A stretch of 64,000 nucleotides of DNA from Linnemannia hyalina (lineage: Eukaryota > Mortierellomycota > Mortierellomycetes > Mortierellales > Mortierellaceae). This document shows positions 56,261 through 64,000 of this stretch, piece by piece (position 1 is the first letter of the stretch; each line of letters begins with the position of its first letter). The translations under genes were made by a program, and so were the position numbers. Under the pieces are notes generated by a model. That model was not told the origin of the DNA and made no database searches. It saw nothing but the letters and a program-made list of their open reading frames with translations. Location: contig JAHRHY010000004.1 of NCBI GenBank assembly GCA_019671135.1, positions 1,612,001 to 1,676,000 on the forward strand, in the 5' to 3' direction.

Positions 56261-58150
56261 ATGTCGGGCGCCAACAACAGATTAGCCGTCTTCCCAACGC
56301 GCATGTACGAACCACACTTGGCACTCTCTCACTCTCCATGATTGTCTTGGAAACACGATGACATACTCAATGTCCTCACGCCTCGTTACTCACTCGCGTC
56401 AGTTCGACTTTTATTTGAATGCATTAGGACACTGAGTGTCATGAAGCAGAAGCTGAAAGGAGCACAAACAGGACACAGTTTGCTGAAGCGTAAAAGTGAA
56501 GCCTTGACCAAGCGCTTCCGAGATATTGTCAGAAAGATTGACGATGTAAGTTTCTTTTGCATGGTGGTTTGTTCATGTTTGGTGGAAGTACATGGGCCCT
56601 TCAACCCTGTACTTTTGTATCGTCTCGGGCCTCCCACCTCGCCTTATCTATGGTGTCTTTGCACTCTCCCTTTGACCTGGACTTCCTGTCAATTCGCATA
56701 TCAAGATAAAGCACTACTTATGACGTGAAAAACAACGTCGACACAACGGGGCATAACCATGGGTCGACCTCGCGACACCCACTCAAAAAGAGGCACACTT
56801 CCCCTTTTAACACAATGTGATCTATTTTTCTTCCTCCTCGTTATTAGGCCAAGCGTTTGATGGGCAAGGTCATGCAGGTGGCTTCGTTCTCCCTGGCAGA
56901 GGTCACGTACATCACTGGCGACATTGGCTATCAAGTGCAGGAGAGTGTTAAGAACGCACAGTTCCGTGTCCGCGCTAAGCAGGAGAACGTCTCAGGTGTT
57001 ATGCTTCCCGCCTTTGAGAGTTACCAGGAGGGCACCAACGGTATGCTTGCGTTACATTTTATTGTTTAGCAAGGGAGAGATGGAGGTTGACATTGGAAGC
57101 ATCGATCAAATTATCTGTGGCGATCGGGATATCAGATATCATATCTCTTCGCCACTGTGGAGCAAGGAAGAAGAGTAGAACTGGAATTGAACGACCTAAC
57201 CATTCTCTCCTTACAACGTCCAACTTGGATAGCCAACGAGCTCACTGGTCTTGGTCGTGGAGGACAGCAGGTCCAGAAGTGCAAGGAGACCTACATCAAG
57301 GCCGTCGAGACTTTGGTCGAGTTGGCTTCTCTCCAGGTACGGAAGGCTCAATCGGAACACTCAATAGGCGATTGATATACGTTGGTATGGTGCGGTTGGT
57401 GGAACTCGAGGAAAACTGTACAATACTCGAAGTTACTAAGTTCACCCATGCTTGTAATTGTAGACTGCCTTCGTTATCTTGGATGAGGTGATCAAGCTGA
57501 CCAACCGTCGTGTCAACGCCATCGAGCACATTATTATCCCCCGCTACGAGAACACCATCAAGCACATCATCTCGGAGTTAGATGAGCAGGATCGTGAGGA
57601 GTTCTTCAGGTACGCGCCGCGTTCTCTCCTTTTCCATTCTTCGACTCACACGCACACTGGCTTTGTCATTTGTCATTACTGTGTATTCGAAGAGACAGTT
57701 GCAAGCTTAAATGACAGCAAACACGCAGAAAGATAATTGACTAGCAAATTATTCTTTCCTATGTAGATTGAAGAAGGTCCAGGGCAAGAAGAAGGAGGCA
57801 GCAGCTCGTGATACACTTGAGAGAGAGTCCAGACAAGCTGCAGAGGGTAAGTCCTGGTCATCTCTCTTGTGTCCATGTTTCTCTTTTTTCCCTTCATTTT
57901 TAGCATTTTTTTTTCTCACGGGTCCATATTCGTTTTGCCGCCTTTGTTGAACCTTGGGCTCCACTTTTTTTCACACTCTTCTTCTCACACTCCTCATACA
58001 TTTTTGTTTTCGCGATGACTATTAGTTGCAGCAGCCAAGGCCGCTGGATCCAACGGAGAGGCTGTCGCGGCGGCAGTGGCGGATCCAACACAGGCGCTGG
58101 AGGCACCAAGCGATATACTGGGCGGAGTGGATGAGGATGTTATTTTCTAA
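56261..58150 (+). CDS. VMA8: V-type proton ATPase subunit D
   Basis: Seven exons (56261-56304, 56428-56545, 56848-57040, 57233-57336, 57464-57609, 57767-57846, 58026-58150) give 269 aa. Subunit D of the V1 sector forms the central rotor stalk that couples ATP hydrolysis to proton pumping across vacuolar and Golgi membranes. Evidence: [40 protein letters not shown] split over exons 1-2, [72 protein letters not shown], and a long coiled-coil C-terminus [11 protein letters not shown]. Length and order match the family. The short first exon (15 codons) and seven-exon structure are supported by phase. The tail, Ala/Asp-rich and ending DEDVIF, is longer than in some relatives. Confidence 0.95.
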
Positions 58151-58771
58151 GCACAAGCGAGGGTCGACATATCTCCTTTTTTTTTGTTCAGACTCTGTAA
58201 GAGCAGGAAAGAGAAACTCTCACGCACACGATATACAAGCAGCAGGAGGCAGGCAGACACACAAAGCAGGCAACATGATAGTACTAGTGTTTTCTATTTT
58301 TCGTAGATCTATTATCTGTCAATGAAAGAGAAAAAGAAAACAATATGCTACAAGAAAACGATCTTTGAAAGGCTATAATAGTTGAAATCAAAAAATGTGA
58401 GAAGCACATGTTCCCTCATTGTTCTTACCACAATGTGTACAGAACGCTGATGACAGCTGAGAAAAAAAAAGTAACACATCCTAGGTATCCAATATATCCC
58501 ATTCGTATTTCGGTTTATTTATTTTTTCTGTCCATCTGTTTTCCCTCAAATCTGTCAATCTATCTAGTTTCGTGCACGGTTTTCCTTTTCCATGACGAGT
58601 TTACAGTAAATGCATGGGAAGCAGCGAGCGGAAAACAAACGCGCCAGAAAAAGATAAGACAACAACAAAGAAGGATTCGTGGCAGTCTGGGAATAGCATT
58701 ACAAGAAAGGGAGAGTAATTGAGAAAAGGGAAAGAAAAAAGAAAAAAAAAAAAGAAAAAGAGAGAATGATG
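58151..58771. other. Convergent intergenic region
   Basis: Between the 3' ends of the V-ATPase D gene and the minus-strand orphan at 58772. Only short ORFs and A-rich stretches. Confidence 0.5.
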
Positions 58772-60136
58772 TCACACAAGGCCATGTTGACCAAATCCAG
58801 ATATTGAGTCGCGGTCGCCCCTATCCATGGGGAATGGGCTAGAGGAAGGAGATTGCTCTGTCTGGTGTTGCAATGGTATCGCTGTAGTAGTGGTTGTTGT
58901 TGTAGTAGTTGTCGAAGTGGTAGTCGATGTGGTTGAAGATGACGTAGTGGGCAGAGTGAGCTTCATAGAAGATGCATTATGTTCCACAGGTGCAGGTGAA
59001 TCCGCCGCGATTGGAACCCGATCATGGCCGAGATCATGTCCCAGGCGAGGATAATAGTGCTCTGGAGGGTGCGGGTGGGTGATGCTCAGGGTCTGAAGCG
59101 AGCTCAAGACCGGGTGTTCAGCCGGGTCAAGCGTAAAGTCGACTGAGGTTCGACGTGATCGAGACAAGGGCGAACGATATCCACGTCCTCCTGTGGAGGG
59201 CCCATTTTGATGGTCCTCATTGTTAATATAGGTCGTACTCAGGTTGCTCGAGGTATGTGTGTGCCTGTGAGGGTGATGATGGTGGTGGTAGTGGTGCTGT
59301 CCATGTCCTTGGTGCGTCGACGATGGTCCCGCTCCGCCTGTTGTTGCCAAGTTCGACCCACCAGCACCTGCAGCAGCCAAAGTTCCCGCAATAGCAGCAG
59401 GAGCCGATGCTGCAGATGAAGTTGGGAGATGTAATCCAAAATAGCCGGCAGCCGACGCCTCCTCGGAGAGTTCCAAAGGCGTAATGGGCGCAGACGTTCC
59501 GAGGTACTGAGGACGGAGCAGAGGCGAGGCCTTGGGCGAAAGACCCACCAACGGCGTGACATCGCCCGACCTCAATGCGGCAGCGGTGGTCGACAGAGAA
59601 TGCTTGGTATGAGCCGACGGGTGGTAGAGAACTCCAAAGGCATCGTAGAGTGCGGTCTTGATCATCTTGGAGTCGTGGGTCGTCAAGGAAGGGGAGGTCG
59701 ATGCTGAAGCTGATGAGCCCGACGAGAGTGACAGTGCTCCCAAAGGTGATACCACTCCAATATGATGTTTATCCTGATCCATGAGTCCTCCAACCATCTC
59801 GTTGTCCTTGATCGCACCACGGTCTCCTCCTCCTGGCAACGTCGAAATAGTGCTCGAAGATAGGGAGGTGTGGTCGGGCTGGTGGTGACTATCCTGCAAC
59901 AACTTTTGAGAACTCGATCCTGCAGTAGCAGTAGAAGAGGCGGTCAGTTGGAGGGCGGAGGAACCATTCTCCAGTTCCCGACCAGGCAGAGTAGTGAGGC
60001 CATGGCCGGCTTGTTGTTGGTCTTGTTGGGCTGCAGCAGCTGGCAGTTGGGTGGTGGTGGGTGTCTTTGGGGTGTTGGGGAGATGAGGCATGCGACGATG
60101 GGAGGTGACGTTCGGGAACGGCATTATGGACGCCAT
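58772..60136 (-). CDS. Ser/Thr/Ala-rich hypothetical protein, single exon
   Basis: One open frame of 454 codons from the ATG at 60136, which is preceded by a CT-rich leader and an in-frame hydrophobic run that is probably untranslated leader. The protein is disordered: Ser/Thr/Pro/Gln-rich with a poly-Thr tract near the C-terminus, a His-rich block and an Ala-rich block. A short segment (KMIKTALYDAFGVLYHPSAHTKHS) and SPLSRSRRTSVDF look more constrained; the latter is a basic RRTS-type site that kinases such as PKA could phosphorylate. No domain or family recognised. The long, low-complexity frame could also be favoured by codon bias, but both long frame and clear ATG support a gene. Divergent from the gene at 60897. 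Confidence 0.6.
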   Translation of the reverse strand: MASIMPFPNVTSHRRMPHLPNTPKTPTTTQLPAAAAQQDQQQAGHGLTTLPGRELENGSSALQLTASSTATAGSSSQKLLQDSHHQPDHTSLSSSTISTLPGGGDRGAIKDNEMVGGLMDQDKHHIGVVSPLGALSLSSGSSASASTSPSLTTHDSKMIKTALYDAFGVLYHPSAHTKHSLSTTAAALRSGDVTPLVGLSPKASPLLRPQYLGTSAPITPLELSEEASAAGYFGLHLPTSSAASAPAAIAGTLAAAGAGGSNLATTGGAGPSSTHQGHGQHHYHHHHHPHRHTHTSSNLSTTYINNEDHQNGPSTGGRGYRSPLSRSRRTSVDFTLDPAEHPVLSSLQTLSITHPHPPEHYYPRLGHDLGHDRVPIAADSPAPVEHNASSMKLTLPTTSSSTTSTTTSTTTTTTTTTTAIPLQHQTEQSPSSSPFPMDRGDRDSISGFGQHGLV

Positions 60137-60896
60137 CTTTGGTAATTTTGTGTGTTGGGGAGGAAGAGATGGAGGGATAGAAGGAGATGCAAAGTGCGAT
60201 GAGGTGTGGGTGTGAAGGAAGAAAGAGAAAGGAAACTTTTGGTGAAGAACAAAGGAACAAGAAGAAACGAATAAGAACGACAGAAAAAAAAAAAGGTTGG
60301 ATGGAAGTGTGGGAGAGTCGCGAAGAGTCACACGACGGGGTATTTCTATTCTTTTTAAATGGTTGTCTTACACGAGGGGTGTCATCGTCAACCCCTGGTC
60401 ATCATCAATTGATCCTGATCAGGCCCCGCCTGATACTGATACGGGCGCCAGCTTCTTTCTTTTTCTTGTTCTCCTGGTACTCGAATTGACACCGTGTTGC
60501 AATGTGTCGATGTGTATCGACATAGCATGATGTGGACGTGTTTTTTACTTTTCTGTTGGTGTCGGTAGGGAAATGTCAAGCAAGGCAGGGATGAGGATGA
60601 GAGCAATTCGACTCAACATGAACACATGCTCCCCTTCCCATCCCAGCAGGAAACAAGTCAAAGAACCAGGTCACAGTTGTTCATGTCTATTCCCCCCCCC
60701 CCATCCAATCCAACCGTTGGCTAATTGGATCGTGTCCTTATCCCTTTCCTCACTCCCTTCCGATTTTCACCCCTGTGCCTGCGCTCGGCTTTCCTTCTTT
60801 CCTTTCTTTCACTCCTTTCTTCTTCTCTTCTTCCCACACACACACAACACCCCTCCCACCCACAACACCATTCCAACAACAGTCCACATCCAACAA
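60137..60896. other. Divergent promoter region
   Basis: 760 bp between the start codons of the orphan at 58772-60136 and the DUF1772-like gene. The plus-strand gene has a CT-rich leader directly before its ATG. No gene seen; presumed to hold both promoters. Confidence 0.5.
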
Positions 60897-61560
60897 ATGG
60901 CTATCGACTTCCAGTTCCAGGCACTCGCCAACAGCGACAACACCCTCGTCGCCGGCAAGGTCATCGCCGTCGCATCCCTCGGTCTCTTTGCAGGATCCGC
61001 CCTCAGCTTCAGCGCCGTCATCATGCCCTCCCTCCGCAAGTTCTCCTCTGCCTCTTCTCTCGCCATCTGGACCGAAGCCCACAACTCCTCCAAGTGTAAG
61101 CCTCTCTTTGTGTCTCTCATTCACGCGTACATCTTTTCCTCGTCCTCTCACAATACGTGGAAACTGATTATTATCCTTCTTCTCATCATAACACCAAATA
61201 GACCTGGAATGGGGTTTGATTGCTGCTGGTATCGCTGGATCTGCTGGATTGTACTACAAGACCAAGAACATCTCCTACCTCTATGGCGCCGTCTCCATCG
61301 CCTCCATCATCCCTTACTCCTTCATCGCCCTGTACCCTACCGCCAAGAAGCTCCTCGCCATCCGCCAGGACAACACTGTTGGAGGAAAGAGCGATAGCAT
61401 GAAGGATAACAAGTACAATGATTCTGATGTCGAGGCCCTCCTCAGCCGTTGGTCGAAATTCAATTTCGGACGCACTATTCTTGGATTGGGTGCGCTCTAT
61501 GTGACCTTGTACGGCGTTGTTTCGGAGGATGGTGTTCGCTTCATCCTTTTCAACAACTAA
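60897..61560 (+). CDS. Small membrane protein, DUF1772 (anthrone-oxygenase-like) family
   Basis: Two exons (60897-61095, 61202-61560) give 185 aa. Four predicted hydrophobic segments (VIAVASLGLFAGSALSFSAV, GLIAAGIAGSAGLYY, YGAVSIASIIPYSFIAL, FGRTILGLGALYVTLYG). The N-terminal helix followed by VIMPSL and the pattern SRWSKFNFGRTILGLGA before the last helix fit the DUF1772 family, whose members include anthrone oxygenases of fungal secondary metabolism and uncharacterised membrane proteins. No biosynthetic neighbours are present, so a metabolite role is not suggested. The intron phase agrees (donor GTAAGC, acceptor AATAG), and the frame then runs cleanly to TAA. Family assignment moderate. Confidence 0.75.
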
Positions 61561-64000
61561 GTTGATCCTTGCTTCTGCCCTGATGGATACGCGGGAACGA
61601 ACGTTTGATCGGTTCGACCCACCCCCCTTGTACTTGTAACGATTAGAAAAATAGATGTTCATTCTCTTTCTTTGCTTCTCGGAATAAAGAACGAATGAAG
61701 TGGGCAAGGACAAAGGATGTTGAAACACCAAGGAATGAGAAAGAAGGGTTTGTTCTTATGGATACGTAAGCCGATGCGGGCCGTTGGCAAGAAGGACCAA
61801 CAGTCGATCGCTCTCTTTTTTCAATTGCGCTGAATATCCATTTCGGATAGCTCCGTTGTTCAAGGTCGGGAAGAAAATGATTTGCAAACGGAAAGAAGCG
61901 CAGACGCGGACATACGACAGGGTAAGAAATAGAGCCAACACATGGGGCGGGAAGATGAGATCTGTGCCTATTATTTTTGCACTTTGTTTAGAGGAGACAC
62001 GGGTACGCAAGTTTCCTTGTCATTGCACAAACATCGTCCGTGGTGAAAGGTGGATGCATTGAGAGAATGTTACCCACTCACTGGCCAACATGTGTCTATG
62101 ACACGAACAAAAACAAGAAGTAGGAGCGATTCCACGCGCATACAATCAGGAATAAAAAAAGAACACAAAACACTTCGCGCTAGGCCCATCGCATCTTTGG
62201 GTACACGCGCATCATGCTGTGCCTTGATCAATTAGCCTTGAGCGGGGCATTTTTCTTCTAGTTTTTATCTTTCAAGGGAAGATAGGTCACGGATGTCCAC
62301 CTTGTTTGAACACTTGTTAAGACATGGGGCTGTGTGTGCATGTAAGCGAGTGTGGAGCAAGCAAGGGATGGGGACAGAGATGGCCAAAGCACCCGGGCAC
62401 ATTTCACCCTCGTAGACAACGACGACATCTCACCCGACCACCCAGACGAATATTGTATTCCGCGTCTCTGTTGACGAATACGTGGGAGAGAGAGATAAGC
62501 AAGCATTGCATTGCTGACAGAGTAGAAAGAGTGGCCCATGCTTGTTTTGTGCTTACAGCTCTAGGGGTCCTTGAGATATCTGTCAACAACAATGCAGGCA
62601 ATACCGCGAGGTTGTTTTTAAAGGGGTCAAAGTGGTTATTGACTGTTTTTCTCTGTGTCTTGCAAGGGTTAAGGTTGACTGGCTGACCATGCTGTTGTTT
62701 GTCGGCGAGTGAGGTGGCAATGTCAATAGCTCACAGGATCGAAAGGATAGGGGTCATTTGTGGGATATTTTGCGAGAAACGTAGGCAGGAGGATGCGGGT
62801 GTTTGTTGAACACTTCCTGAGTAAAGGGGAAGAGGAGAGTTGAAAAGAACAACAAAAAAAGGACGAACCCAAGGGCAAGGGGGTCGAGGAAGGGAAAGAG
62901 GATGTCATTGTCAGCCCGTTCCTGCAAAGAGCAGCTCACTTGACATGGATTTGTTACTCTGCATGGCATGGTACAATGTGCATGGACAATTGAGGCCTGA
63001 ACGAGTCGAGAGTGGCTGTCATCCAGCCCTTGTGGGCCGAAACGGATCGGCCGTAACTCTTTTTTTTTTTTTTTTTTTTTTTTTTTCGTTCTTGGCTTTT
63101 TTTTCTTTTCTCTTTTTACTTCGTTTTTTATCACTCACTTTAACTTTTGACCATTGAGCTCCAACTTCAACTAGCGACTGCTTCGACTACTTTCGACTTG
63201 TTCACAGCATACAAGGATAGCCTACATTTCAAGGTCAGGACGACGTACTTACTCACCGGATTCGAAACCCTTCGGCAATTCCCTGAACCCCAGGCAATAC
63301 CCCGCTACCGAAGGTACGGCTACTTTCTTCCACGACGATCACTTCATATACATTTCCCACATGGCGGAACTATTTTTCCTCCGTATTTTAATTTTTCTTT
63401 GACAAGTCCGGTTTCTCACCGACATTGAGGTCAACCCTTCTGCCTCAACACCAACGAAAACGAGAGCTCGTCTTTTGCGATATCCCCCGCCCTTTCCCCT
63501 CTTCCCCCACTTTTCACAGGTACCTCACCTTCCTTCCATCTCCTCTTTGTCAAGTGCGAAAAAAGAGATTGTGTTGCGATACTACCCTGCCTATTCCTCT
63601 TGTTCTTGTTCGAAGGAGTCGCTCTCTTTTCTCTTCCTTTGTACTTCCAGAACCAGCAAACGATTGCGATGGGGTTGACATAATCGAAAGAACTTTCATA
63701 TGTCAAATCTTTAAGGATGGAGGATTGCTCTTGTTTGTTTTTTGTTTGTTGTTTTGGTTACGAGTGCCTTTGATACCCGAGAAGCGAGAATGAGTGTGTG
63801 GGTGAATGGGTGGGGGGAAAACACACAGCCCCGAACCTGCTTTGTGTCTCTACGCAAGGACCACCCCCACACTTTGAACACTTGTGCAATTTGTCCTGTG
63901 AGTTTCTTTTGGGCGGCAGGAACCGAGTGCTCACTTTTCCGCGAAACAGGGGGTGGGGGAAGAGACGAAGAATGATGTTCTTTGCTTTGTATTGGGCATT
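61561..64000. other. 2.4-kb right-end region, no supportable gene
   Basis: Short ORFs only on both strands. The first 120 bp are the 3' UTR of the DUF1772-like gene. A 27-bp poly(T) tract sits at 63060-63086. A gene starting near 63150 and continuing beyond the window, or ending in it, cannot be excluded. Confidence 0.45.
63060..63086. repeat. Poly(T) tract, 27 bp
   Basis: Uninterrupted run of 27 T, followed by further T-rich sequence. Possibly part of a CT/T-rich promoter of a gene beyond the window. Confidence 0.95.

Overview
This is nuclear DNA from a filamentous fungus. Genes on both strands are split by many short introns (mostly about 55-320 bp, GT..AG, with acceptors commonly ending AATAG or ATTAG). 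Upstream leaders are CT-rich, and simple-sequence tracts and poly-Q proteins are common. The gene set (Rck2/Srk1-type kinase, Nur1 nuclear rim protein, fungal PIN-like carrier) is fungal. A GDP-fucose transporter next to a family-10 fucosyltransferase points to an early-diverging lineage, most likely Mortierella and relatives (Mortierellomycota). That placement is inference; there is no rRNA or other marker in the window.

Layout. 0-13 kb is dense: a Gln-rich small protein, cytosolic Hsp90 (minus) with upstream heat-shock elements, a decayed coding relic, a 110-aa orphan, the divergent pair SmF / TFIID subunit TAF8 sharing a 133-bp spacer, and a five-exon Rck2/Srk1-type kinase. After a 2.2-kb spacer come acyl-CoA oxidase and a TMEM115-type Golgi membrane protein (both plus). 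A 1107-aa C2H2 transcription factor (minus) follows, with a CT-rich upstream region inside a roughly 6-kb gene-poor stretch (24.6-30.7 kb). At 30.7-36.2 kb lie a broken family-10 fucosyltransferase, a small acidic orphan and an intact GDP-fucose transporter. At 37.5-42.7 kb is a full-length MRP-type (ABCC) ABC transporter, then an SDR dehydrogenase and an auxin-efflux-carrier-like permease (both minus). A GA-repeat-rich spacer leads to tRNA-Asp(GUC), an intact thiamine-binding-family gene and its decayed tandem copy. The right part holds Nur1, V-ATPase subunit D, a Ser/Thr/Ala-rich orphan and a small DUF1772-type membrane protein. The last 2.4 kb shows no supportable gene.

Functional themes are basal housekeeping (chaperone, splicing, TFIID, V-ATPase), peroxisomal beta-oxidation, stress signalling, and membrane transport or glycosylation. 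All multi-exon coordinates below come from my own joining of reading frames at splice sites; start and stop are given as the outer span and exon boundaries are stated in the evidence. I found no CRISPR array, phage, insertion sequence or intact transposon. The most unusual items are two GC..AG first introns (Hsp90 and GDP-fucose transporter), the fucosyltransferase relic beside its substrate transporter, the duplicated and decayed thiamine-binding gene, and several proteins I could not place in any family.
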